From contig CAYVBE010000157.1 in the NCBI GenBank assembly GCA_964448935.1, positions 1 to 10,358 of the forward strand: a DNA stretch of 10,358 nt. The letters are read 5' to 3'. A program made the translations under genes and the position numbers. This DNA is from CAYVBE01 sp964448935 (lineage in GTDB: Bacteria; Planctomycetota; Brocadiia; SM23-32). The notes beneath the pieces are model-generated. The model saw nothing but the letters and a program-made list of their open reading frames with translations. It had not been told where the DNA came from and made no database searches. Numbering within the stretch: the stretch's first letter is position 1; each line of letters starts with the position of its first letter. Positions 1 to 6,882 of this stretch are shown here, in pieces.

Positions 1-257
1 TCCTCCCACCTGCGCAGGTCCCGTGACTTCCAGACCCGCGCGCCGCGGCAGTTGTTAAAGTCCGGCTCCCCGCCCTCCCCATCCACAGCCGTGGTGCCTG
101 TCAGATAGTACGTGCCATCCAACCCCCTGCAGATGGAGGCGTCGCGCAACGGCACGTCCAGGTCCGGCCGGATCATCCCGGCAGCGCTGTACGCCCCGGA
201 ACTCGCCACGGTCATCAGACATCCCAACACAGCAACCGTCAGGACCATTCTTTGCAC
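1..257 (-). CDS. GH43-like exported glycoside hydrolase, N-terminal fragment
   Basis: The first 85 codons are visible; the gene continues beyond the left edge. I chose the GTG at 257-255 because GGGAGGG (265-271) lies 7 nt upstream; an in-frame ATG at 248-246 is the alternative. Residues 1-25 form a signal peptide (hydrophobic core MVLTVAVLGCLM, likely cut near AYSA), so the product should be exported. The mature start, DLDVPLRDASICRGLDGTYY followed by LTGT and later RVWKSRDLRRWE, is the usual opening of family 43 (five-bladed beta-propeller) hydrolases. Asp39 in LRDASI sits where GH43 enzymes have the catalytic base, although the common Pro after it is Ala here. Family members act mostly on arabinose-, xylose- or galactose-containing polysaccharides; the substrate cannot be told from this fragment. 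It starts only 23 bp after the upstream hydrolase gene, so the two are probably co-transcribed. The family call rests on about 60 residues; a GH32/GH68-like or non-catalytic propeller remains possible. Confidence 0.75.
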   Translation of the reverse strand, partial: MQRMVLTVAVLGCLMTVASSGAYSAAGMIRPDLDVPLRDASICRGLDGTYYLTGTTAVDGEGGEPDFNNCRGARVWKSRDLRRWE

Positions 258-264
258 AGTCCTA

Positions 265-271
265 CCCTCCC
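265..271 (-). promoter_or_regulatory. Shine-Dalgarno for the GH43-like gene
   Basis: GGGAGGG on the minus strand sits 7 nt before the GTG at 257-255 and 16 nt before the in-frame ATG at 248-246. The spacing is what favours the GTG start. It lies inside the 23-bp gap after the stop codon of the upstream hydrolase, so it fits translation from a shared mRNA. Confidence 0.6.
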
Positions 272-280
272 GGAATTCCC

Positions 281-3124
281 CTATCGGTCCATTTCCACCA
301 CGTAATACACCGCCTTGCCGATGCTTCCGTCTATGGTGAACACGTTGCCGCTGCCGGTCTGTCGCACGTCCAGGCTGCCGCCCTCTTTGCGGAGCCTGCC
401 CGCGTGGTCCAGGGGTCGCACGGCTTTGACGCCGCCGCCTTTGATGGTGATGGTAGCCCGGACGGGCTCCAGCAGCAGCGGCGGCCCCCCTTTCTCCAGC
501 GGCCGCTCGCTGAACTCGTCCATCACCATGCCCGTGTTGGCATCGCGGCCGAACGCGGTGATCAGCAGGCGGCCGGCGTCCTTGATGGTGGCGCCCTGTT
601 CCAGGGCGGTGACGTAGAGTTTCAGCTCCGTCTCGGTGGCGCCGCGGATGGTCACGTCGTCCAGCGCGATCGTCCGGCCTCCGGCGTGGCCGATGACCGC
701 CTGCGTTCCCGGGGTGTTGACCGTAAAGAAGCCCCGCCCGGAATGGTCCCACAGCAGCTCGTGGGTAGTCGAGCGGACGATGTTGTTTTCGCGGTCTATG
801 TATTGCTCGAAATCCTCGCTTATGGGTTCTTCGGGTACCGGCTTGTCAATGAACTCCAGCACCACCCGGCCCGCCATGAGGGCGGCGTTGGGCACGACGG
901 AGCTGAATGTCTTGTTATTGGCTCCGCCCAACATGCTGAAGGTCTCCCGGAAGCCTACGTCCCCTTTGAACAGCCCCGGGATGCTAACCCGGCGGTTCGC
1001 GACTATGTCGCCTTCTTTGACGTCTCCCCGGTGGATCATCCGCGACAGGGCCGGGTACTGCCCGATCTGGATGAAGTCGTCACAACACCCGTTGACGGCC
1101 CGGTGTACCTCGCCGAATATCCCGGGGTTGGTACTGCAAAACTGACAGGAGGCGTCCCAGCCCTGCAGACCCAGGCCGTAGGTCAGCACGGTGGGCACGG
1201 CCACCGGGCCGCCGCCCCACTCGGAAAAGTTGAACGGCCGGTCCTTGACCTGCTGAAAGCCCACGGTCATGTTGCCGCTGCCGGGGTCATCCAGCAGCGT
1301 GACGTTGTAATTGTGCCGGTCAATGAACCCCACCCGGTAATCGGTCAGCGTGTTGTAGAGGTGACCCATAAAGGTGGAAGCCTGCCAGCACCCACCGACG
1401 ATGGCACCGCCGTATCCGGTGTCACGGATGGCCTCGACGAAGCGCCGATAGAAGCCCAGCTGCTCCGTGTACATGAAGTGCAGCGTGTCCGCGATGCGCG
1501 ACGTCATCTGCCCCTGCTTCATCTCCCAGGCCGGGTAATGCGGGCGAACGGTGCCGTCGGCAAGGCTCTGACCGCCGGGGTAGGACTCGCCCCAAGCCTG
1601 CTCCAGCGCCTGCTGATCCCCGTACTTCTCCTTCAGATATGCACAGAAGCGTTTCTTGAAGTCGGCAAAGTATTTGGGATAGTTCTTCTCGAACCTTCCG
1701 TAGTTATCGAAGGGGAAAAAGATGTCATCCTCGTTGTGCAACTCTATGTAGGCAAGGGCCGGATCGTCCGCGTAACGAATGCCCGTGGCGGTGTTTTCGC
1801 GCTTCAGCAGGTTGACCGTCTGGGCAATCAACAGATTCTGAATGTCCGGCGCGATATTCTTCAGACCAAGGACGTCCGCGCCTGCCCGCGGGTTGAAACC
1901 GGGCCGGCTGACGAGTTCGTCGTAGTACTTGACGCGGTCGCGGTCGTGGGAGGTGACCTTCATGTGGAAGACGCCCGACCAACTGGTGTAGATGCCACAC
2001 TTTCCGGCGGAAGCGTGGTAGTAGTCGAAGAGTCGTATCTTCTCGGGGTCGGGCACCATGTGATCCTCGCTCAGCACGCCGGCCCAACCGTGATTGATGA
2101 ACTTGTGCAGACGAACCAGGTTGACCCCGTGTTTCGCCCATTTGCTGTTCCACCGGTCGGCATCCTCTTCTGGACACGCCATATCGTCGAACTGGATATT
2201 GGTGCCGACGAATTTGACCGGGGTGCCGTCCTCGAAGACGAACCGGCCGCCGTCCATCCGGAGCCAGCCGTGCTTGCCCGCGGGTTTGTCCAGCCAGTCC
2301 TCGACGCCGATCACGCTGCCGGGGCTGAAGTCCTGCTCGTGCTCGTACCGCATCCAGTCGCCCGTATCCAGCCAACGGTTGCCCGGCTCGAACGACACCG
2401 TGCCGGGCAGTTGCAGCATTATCTCCTGCGTGAAGGTCTGCCCGGCCTTCACCGTCCTGTTGTTGCCGGAGAAACAGCGCACTTCGCCCTCGTCGCAGTG
2501 GACGAACAGGGCCGGCTCGAAGACCATCCGGATGGATTCGCCGTCGGAGGTCTCGAGAATCAAGGAGGCAACGTCATCCCATCCGCTCCGGCCCACCGGC
2601 AGAGACCGCACCGTCTTGCTGCCGTCGGCGAAGGCGAACGTGCAGGTGCCGCCGCGCAGGTACGGGGGTATCCTCAGCATCGGCCCGATGCTCACGCTCT
2701 CCTGCCCCATCGGGGCGGGGACGCCGAATTTGGTGTCCATTTCGGGCACGCAGGCGTATCGCATTCTGACGGTCCGAGGGCCGGCCCGGCGCAGTTCGTA
2801 GCGCAGATCGAACAGCCCGGGCATGGGCTCCTTATCCCAAAAATTGCGCCGAAACCCGATACCCTTCTCGTGGTAGACCCGGACATCGCCCTCCGCTACC
2901 TCCGGCAGATTCTGCAGGCGGGCGCCACCTTTGTTCCATCCCGGGCCCCAGACCATGTTCCGAAGCTTGAACCGCACCGCATCGCCTTCCAGCACAACGA
3001 CATCCATGCGGTCGGAGCCGACTACGGTCCAGTCCCGGCCGCTCTGCCCTGTCACATTGTCAGAGACGAGCAGGACTACAAGAACAACCACCAGCCAGAC
3101 ACAGCGTTTTCTGATAACGTTCAC
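281..3124 (-). CDS. Exported clan GH-A-like (TIM-barrel) glycoside hydrolase
   Basis: 947 aa, starting at GTG (3124-3122) with AGGAG 6 nt upstream. Residues 1-26 are a signal peptide (RKR, then core VWLVVVLVVLLV), so the enzyme is predicted to be exported. Residues about 27-280 look beta-rich and precede the barrel. The barrel spans about 287-665 and all eight strands can be followed: PVKFVGTNI (302-310), GVNLVRLH (333-340), GIYTSWSG (377-384), YIELHNEDD (459-467), AIVGGCW (574-580), FIDRHNYN (600-607), FNFSEWG (631-637), GLQGWDAS (652-659). In clan GH-A the acid/base is the Glu of an Asn-Glu pair ending strand 4 and the nucleophile is a Glu ending strand 7; these map to Asn464-Glu465 and Glu635. 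The C-terminus (about 750-947) looks like one or two beta-sandwich modules. The resemblance is to GH5/GH42-type enzymes, but I cannot assign a family or substrate. It lies 23 bp upstream of a GH43-like gene, suggesting joint polysaccharide breakdown. Confidence 0.85.
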   Translation of the reverse strand: MNVIRKRCVWLVVVLVVLLVSDNVTGQSGRDWTVVGSDRMDVVVLEGDAVRFKLRNMVWGPGWNKGGARLQNLPEVAEGDVRVYHEKGIGFRRNFWDKEPMPGLFDLRYELRRAGPRTVRMRYACVPEMDTKFGVPAPMGQESVSIGPMLRIPPYLRGGTCTFAFADGSKTVRSLPVGRSGWDDVASLILETSDGESIRMVFEPALFVHCDEGEVRCFSGNNRTVKAGQTFTQEIMLQLPGTVSFEPGNRWLDTGDWMRYEHEQDFSPGSVIGVEDWLDKPAGKHGWLRMDGGRFVFEDGTPVKFVGTNIQFDDMACPEEDADRWNSKWAKHGVNLVRLHKFINHGWAGVLSEDHMVPDPEKIRLFDYYHASAGKCGIYTSWSGVFHMKVTSHDRDRVKYYDELVSRPGFNPRAGADVLGLKNIAPDIQNLLIAQTVNLLKRENTATGIRYADDPALAYIELHNEDDIFFPFDNYGRFEKNYPKYFADFKKRFCAYLKEKYGDQQALEQAWGESYPGGQSLADGTVRPHYPAWEMKQGQMTSRIADTLHFMYTEQLGFYRRFVEAIRDTGYGGAIVGGCWQASTFMGHLYNTLTDYRVGFIDRHNYNVTLLDDPGSGNMTVGFQQVKDRPFNFSEWGGGPVAVPTVLTYGLGLQGWDASCQFCSTNPGIFGEVHRAVNGCCDDFIQIGQYPALSRMIHRGDVKEGDIVANRRVSIPGLFKGDVGFRETFSMLGGANNKTFSSVVPNAALMAGRVVLEFIDKPVPEEPISEDFEQYIDRENNIVRSTTHELLWDHSGRGFFTVNTPGTQAVIGHAGGRTIALDDVTIRGATETELKLYVTALEQGATIKDAGRLLITAFGRDANTGMVMDEFSERPLEKGGPPLLLEPVRATITIKGGGVKAVRPLDHAGRLRKEGGSLDVRQTGSGNVFTIDGSIGKAVYYVVEMDR

Positions 3125-3130
3125 GGTCTT

Positions 3131-3135
3131 CTCCT
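3131..3135 (-). promoter_or_regulatory. Shine-Dalgarno for the GH-A-like hydrolase
   Basis: AGGAG on the minus strand lies 6 nt before the GTG start at 3124-3122. It supports GTG as the real start; the signal peptide begins directly there. Confidence 0.6.
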
Positions 3136-3162
3136 GTTGATGTCCTTAAACCCAGGACTACG

Positions 3163-3304
3163 GCGCCTTTCGGCGCGCCGCTGAAGCGGCCCTCCGTGCC
3201 GTGACCCCGCCGTGGGGCGGGCGTCTCAATGTTAGCCCAGGGCGACCACAGGGAGCCCTGGGGAAAGTCCGCAGAAACTACCCGGAGCCCGCCGTATGGC
3301 GGGC
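3163..3304. repeat. REP-like mosaic of five short hairpins
   Basis: This part of the 290-bp spacer (3125-3414) contains five inverted repeats in a row. They are GCGCC-TTTC-GGCGC (3163-3176), GCCGC-TGAA-GCGGC (3177-3190), CCCGCC-GTGG-GGCGGG (3206-3221), CCCAGGGC with an 11-nt loop and GCCCTGGG (3236-3262), and GCCCGCC-GTAT-GGCGGGC (3287-3304). The third and fifth are near copies of one unit, CCCGCCGTNNGGCGGGCG, followed by similar tails (TCTCAATGTTA and ATTCAACCGTTA). None has a clear T-run on either strand, so they are not standard intrinsic terminators. The arrangement resembles dispersed palindromic intergenic elements. Possible roles are mRNA end protection, attenuation between the two genes, or non-autonomous repeat mobility. 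Confidence 0.65.
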
Positions 3305-3338
3305 GATTCAACCGTTACGCGCACTGTGCAACCCTGCG

Positions 3339-3415
3339 GCGGTTTTCAGAACGCTCTTTCCGGTCCATGAAGCTCCGAAAGTGCTGCACAGCGGAACGCA
3401 TTAACGTAAAACCGC
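3339..3415. repeat. Nested inverted repeat directly after the 1108-aa gene
   Basis: GCGGTTTT (3339-3346) is complementary to AAAACCGC (3408-3415), an 8-bp outer stem whose far end touches the last base of the stop codon of the 1108-aa gene. Inside it, CTTTCCGG (3356-3363) pairs with CCGAAAG (3375-3381) with one bulged base, and flanking GC pairs extend that stem after a mismatch. The fold could form at the 3' end of the minus-strand transcript. No U-run follows it, so ordinary intrinsic termination is not supported. It could also be chance. Confidence 0.35.
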
Positions 3416-6400
3416 TACTCTCCTGCGCCGAAGCAGACGATCCGGCCGTCGGTCAGGGCCATAAACAATCTCCCGTCGGCGGCGGCCATTCCGTCGAAGA
3501 CGGGCTGAGCGGGCAGGGGTATCTCAGTCACCTTCCGGCCGTCCTCGGCCGACAGAACGCACAGCCGCCCCTCGCCGCGGCCCTGGTAGGGGGCCAGGGG
3601 ATCGTCGTCCTTCTCCAGCGGGCCGGCCACGTAGAGCATCCCCGAGCCCGACTCAGCCGATGGCGCCAAAACCATGGCGCGGACGATCAGGGGCAGGTTG
3701 ACGCGCCAAACCGGGTCGGTCTCCGGGTTAACGGTGAAGCCCTTCGTGCTCGCCTCGGCCTCCAGGCCGTGGGCCACGATGTCCGTGCCCTGACCGATAA
3801 CGTGGTTCGGGTAGCGGTTGGGGAAGTTTCCCTCCCACTGCGCGCCGTAGGTGCGGCGGTCGTCGAAGACCACCAGTTTGCCGGCGTTGGGCGCCCCGGA
3901 GGCGTTGCCGCCGCCACGATACTCATCGGAGTAGTGCCAGCCGACGCGGTGGAAGTAGGTATCGTCCAGGAAACCGTTCATGGTCCGCAGCCAGCGCCGG
4001 CCGGTCATCTCGCCGTTCGCCTGTTCGAGCAAGCTGCTGTGGGTCTTCAGGTCGGTGGTGATCCGCGTCGCGCCCATGTGCAGGTCCAGGCCGTCGCTGA
4101 CCAGGACGTCGCTTCGCGCGCCCTCGATGTCAATGAAGTCGGGGTGATAGCCCTTCGGCACCTTGCGGACGTTGCCCCACTTGTCCCTGGTCACCTCGTA
4201 GAGCGGGTTGAGTTCGTAGAAGCCGTAGTCCGGGCCCTGCGCCCGGCCGTGGGCCAGCAGCTCGCCTGAAGCGAGGTCCAGCTTGAACAGTTGAATGCCG
4301 CCGTCCAGGAACGAGGAGCGCCCGGCGGTGCAGTACACCGCGCCGTCGCGGGCGAGCACGGCACCGTGGACGGGCCATCGGCTGGCCGGCCGGCCCTCGT
4401 GCATAACCTGTGTATCGGCCGGCGCGGCGCGGAAGCGCCAGGCCAGTTCCCCGTCGGAGGCGCGCAGGCAGTAGAGATAGCCGTCCATGCAGCCGAACAG
4501 CACGCGCCCGTCCGCGACCGTCGGCGGGGTGTCCACGAAGCTGGAGACGGCGTAACGCCATTCCACCTCGCCCGTATCCTGATCCAGGCAGACGATCTCG
4601 TTGGCGTCCTTGCGCGACACGAAGATGCGCCCGTCGGCAACGGTCAGCGGCGTGAGCCCGTGAACGGCGTTGTAGCCGAAGCCGAGTCCCGAGACCGGGC
4701 TGCCGAGGTCCGCGGTCCAAAGCTGCTTGAGTTCGGACGGCACAGCGGTCGAGGCCCGGCCGCTGCGCAGCGGATCGTGCCGATACGTGGGCCAGTCCTG
4801 ATCGTTCGTCTCGGCCTCTGCCACAGAGTAGGCAGGGCCCTTTTCGAGGCGCATGTCCGGCTGAACTGCGTCGTAGTCGAGGTCCGGCACCTGCGAGGTA
4901 AACGCGTGGTAGCCGCGGATGCGCCCGCCCAGCCAGCAGGAGCACGGGTCGGTGGCATGGTAGAGCATTCCGTTGGCGGGCAGATAGCCCTGGGCGCAGG
5001 CACTGCGCAGCCAGCGGCTGTCGGAGACCAGCTCTCCCGTCTCCAGGTCGTAGAACTCGACTCCGAACGCGCGGCCCAGCAGGTAATTGACCGTGGCAAC
5101 GGCCCGATGGCAACGACCGTGCGTCGGGCCCAGCGTGCCTCTCAGTCCTCCCATGCTCTGCCCCGTCTCCGCGTCCCAGTGGTTGCCGGTATCGTTCCAG
5201 ATGACGCCGTCTATGATGCGCATGCCGCTGGGATGCCCGAAGCTGCCGCCGGGACCTACCCTCCGGTCGTACCAGACCTTCTGGCCATCCTCCAGCCGCA
5301 AGCAAGTCATGCCGGGGTTCTCTTTGAACCCGCCCTGCAGATACACTTTGCCCTCCCAGATGATGGTGTTCGCATAGTGCCCGCTGCGGCCGAACACCCA
5401 GCCGTGGCGCTGCGCGGCCGGCTCGGAAGCGTAGCGCCACGCCTCCTCGCCCGTGGCGGCATCGAGGCAGACCAGGTCCTGCGTATCGTGGTAGAGAACC
5501 TTGCCATAGCCGGCACAGAGCGTTTCGACGCCGACGTGTGGTGCGTCAACGGTCCACATCACACGCCCGCTCTGCGCGTCGAGGGCGGCCACCTGCTCGG
5601 GCGGCTGATTTCGCACGTACTCGTTGAACTTGTCGGGACCGTAGGTCTTGCGCCAGCTCTTCTCGCTCGCCTCTCGGGCAAAGGGCACGTCGCCCTCCGG
5701 TTTGTGCGGTATCTCGCCGCGCACGCGCAGATAGAGCCTGCCGGCCTCGTCGTCCAGAACGATCTCGTCCACGTGCCCTTCCGGCCTGTACTCCCAGAGG
5801 GTCTCGCCGGTGGAGGCGTCCAGCGCGCTGAGGCCGCCACGGTATTTCAGCGTGGTGAAGACGCACGTGTCGGTGGCCGCCGTGCGACGGTCAAGCGAGA
5901 GAGGAGCACTCCAAACGTTCCAGATCGTGGGCTGTGGCCCGATGGCCTCGAACTGCGGGTTGCCGAATCCGTAGAGGGACCGCTTCCACAGCACAACCCC
6001 GCTGAAGGCGTCGCGCGCGATGAGGGACCACCTCTCGGGGAAATCCGGCATGGGGCCGACGCGGCCGGCCCAGTTCATGTCGTTGCCCTTGTGCGGCATG
6101 GCCGCGATCGGGCCCTCGTCTCGGAAGTAGAACAACCTTCCGCCGGCCGAGACCATCGAGGCGGTGCTGTTGACCCAGTTGTGGCTGCGCTCCGAGTAAG
6201 GGCCGGCCCACCACTGGATGCTCTCGGGCGGGCCGACGAGCGTGTCTTCGGAGGTGGCGTTGTTGGAAGCATCGTAGAAATACTGCGGCCAGCCGGCCAT
6301 CCCCTCCGGCCACGGTTTGACCGTCCGCTGCCACCCGTCGGCCTCCTTGCCCATCAGGACGCCGCCGGGCCGCAACACCCGCATCATCTCGCTGCGCGGC

Positions 6401-6741
6401 ACGTCCCCCGCATCGCTCACCACCAGCAGGCTCACCAGGCTGTCCGCGTAGGGCAGCCGGTCCCCCTCCAGACGTTTCACGCTCACCGGACCGTGGATGC
6501 CGCTGCGCTGCAGTTCCGCGCGCAGGTCCGCGACCCGCTCATCATCGGCGCCCAGTCCCTGAACGACGAAGGGATCACCTGACCGCAGTCCCGCCAGTAT
6601 CTCGGCGTCTGCGCCGAGGGAGACCACCAGCCCGCCCTCCACGCCCGCTTCATCGAGTATCCGCTGCGCCTCGTCGGCACGCGCAACTGCACCGGCAAGA
6701 GACGCCACCGCCAGCAAAACAGCCATCCAGCGCCTTACCAT
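3415..6741 (-). CDS. Exported PQQ-like propeller protein with methyltransferase-like N-terminus (paralogue B)
   Basis: 1108 aa, ATG at 6741-6739 with GGGAGGGG just upstream. Residues 1-22 are a signal peptide ending VARA before DEAQ. Residues about 24-135 resemble a class I methyltransferase fold (VVSLGADAEI, then VSVKRLEGDRLPYADSLVS, then EMMRVLRPGGVL), but the glycine-rich SAM loop is eroded. The rest is built of PQQ-like repeats of the form LDA.TGE..W, for example at 304-318, 384-397, 423-437, 716-730 and 756-770. These probably form two propellers joined near 618-650. Repeats of this kind occur in quinoprotein dehydrogenases and in the non-enzymatic BamB; I see no PQQ-site signature, so catalysis should not be assumed. 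Conserved with its upstream paralogue are C544, C582, C600 and C602, and the block around AGRSSFLDGGI (806-816). Function is unknown. A promoter in the spacer upstream suggests it can be transcribed on its own. Confidence 0.85.
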   Translation of the reverse strand: MVRRWMAVLLAVASLAGAVARADEAQRILDEAGVEGGLVVSLGADAEILAGLRSGDPFVVQGLGADDERVADLRAELQRSGIHGPVSVKRLEGDRLPYADSLVSLLVVSDAGDVPRSEMMRVLRPGGVLMGKEADGWQRTVKPWPEGMAGWPQYFYDASNNATSEDTLVGPPESIQWWAGPYSERSHNWVNSTASMVSAGGRLFYFRDEGPIAAMPHKGNDMNWAGRVGPMPDFPERWSLIARDAFSGVVLWKRSLYGFGNPQFEAIGPQPTIWNVWSAPLSLDRRTAATDTCVFTTLKYRGGLSALDASTGETLWEYRPEGHVDEIVLDDEAGRLYLRVRGEIPHKPEGDVPFAREASEKSWRKTYGPDKFNEYVRNQPPEQVAALDAQSGRVMWTVDAPHVGVETLCAGYGKVLYHDTQDLVCLDAATGEEAWRYASEPAAQRHGWVFGRSGHYANTIIWEGKVYLQGGFKENPGMTCLRLEDGQKVWYDRRVGPGGSFGHPSGMRIIDGVIWNDTGNHWDAETGQSMGGLRGTLGPTHGRCHRAVATVNYLLGRAFGVEFYDLETGELVSDSRWLRSACAQGYLPANGMLYHATDPCSCWLGGRIRGYHAFTSQVPDLDYDAVQPDMRLEKGPAYSVAEAETNDQDWPTYRHDPLRSGRASTAVPSELKQLWTADLGSPVSGLGFGYNAVHGLTPLTVADGRIFVSRKDANEIVCLDQDTGEVEWRYAVSSFVDTPPTVADGRVLFGCMDGYLYCLRASDGELAWRFRAAPADTQVMHEGRPASRWPVHGAVLARDGAVYCTAGRSSFLDGGIQLFKLDLASGELLAHGRAQGPDYGFYELNPLYEVTRDKWGNVRKVPKGYHPDFIDIEGARSDVLVSDGLDLHMGATRITTDLKTHSSLLEQANGEMTGRRWLRTMNGFLDDTYFHRVGWHYSDEYRGGGNASGAPNAGKLVVFDDRRTYGAQWEGNFPNRYPNHVIGQGTDIVAHGLEAEASTKGFTVNPETDPVWRVNLPLIVRAMVLAPSAESGSGMLYVAGPLEKDDDPLAPYQGRGEGRLCVLSAEDGRKVTEIPLPAQPVFDGMAAADGRLFMALTDGRIVCFGAGE

Positions 6742-6747
6742 TATCTT

Positions 6748-6755
6748 CCCCTCCC
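6748..6755 (-). promoter_or_regulatory. Shine-Dalgarno for paralogue B
   Basis: GGGAGGGG on the minus strand lies 6 nt before the ATG at 6741-6739. This favours the first ATG over the second one, five codons downstream. A CCCC four bases short of a second pairing partner (AACCCCGACC, just upstream) could pair with the GGGG and partly hide the site. Confidence 0.55.
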
Positions 6756-6791
6756 GGTCGGGGTTCCCAGGGTCGTAGTCCGTCTCTTATG

Positions 6792-6828
6792 ACACGTGTA
6801 AACTATCGGGGTTGGCGACGCCCGTCAA
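6792..6828 (-). promoter_or_regulatory. Candidate sigma-70 promoter with palindromic operator-like site
   Basis: On the minus strand, TTGACG (6823-6828, five of six matches to TTGACA) is followed after exactly 17 nt by TAGTTT (6800-6805, three of six matches to TATAAT). The predicted start falls near 6793, leaving a leader of about 50 nt before the ATG of paralogue B. A perfect 8-bp palindrome, ACACGTGT (6792-6799), covers the predicted start, where a repressor could act. The -10 is weak, so this is a candidate only. Confidence 0.45.
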
Positions 6829-6882
6829 GCTGAACGCGACTTCTTCTGGGCCCCGCTCGGAGGATCCGGCAGGCGGACGACG

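Noticed and set aside
404..3184. 926-codon open frame on the plus strand, antisense to the GH-A-like hydrolase.
   Set aside because: It mirrors almost the whole hydrolase gene. Its protein shows no recognisable domain, no signal peptide and a composition rich in Val, Ala, His, Arg and Pro. Long antisense frames are expected opposite GC-rich coding sequence, whereas the minus-strand protein has a clear fold and catalytic motifs.
3206..3304. CRISPR array suggested by repeated GC-rich palindromes in the spacer.
   Set aside because: There are only two near-copies, with no regular unit length, no unique spacers of equal size and no cas genes.
3339..3415. Intrinsic terminator after the 1108-aa gene.
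   Set aside because: The stem is split by a long interior and no U-run follows it in the direction of transcription.
4130..5440. Long minus-strand frames overlapping the PQQ genes in another phase, including 6803-7984.
   Set aside because: They are Arg/Ala/Pro/Gly-rich low-information translations inside genes that have clear signal peptides and repeats in the chosen frame.
4291..6582. 763-codon open frame on the plus strand opposite the 1108-aa gene, with similar ones at 3229-4269 and 7975-9180.
   Set aside because: These are the same GC-driven shadow effect; none shows family motifs or a convincing ribosome binding site.
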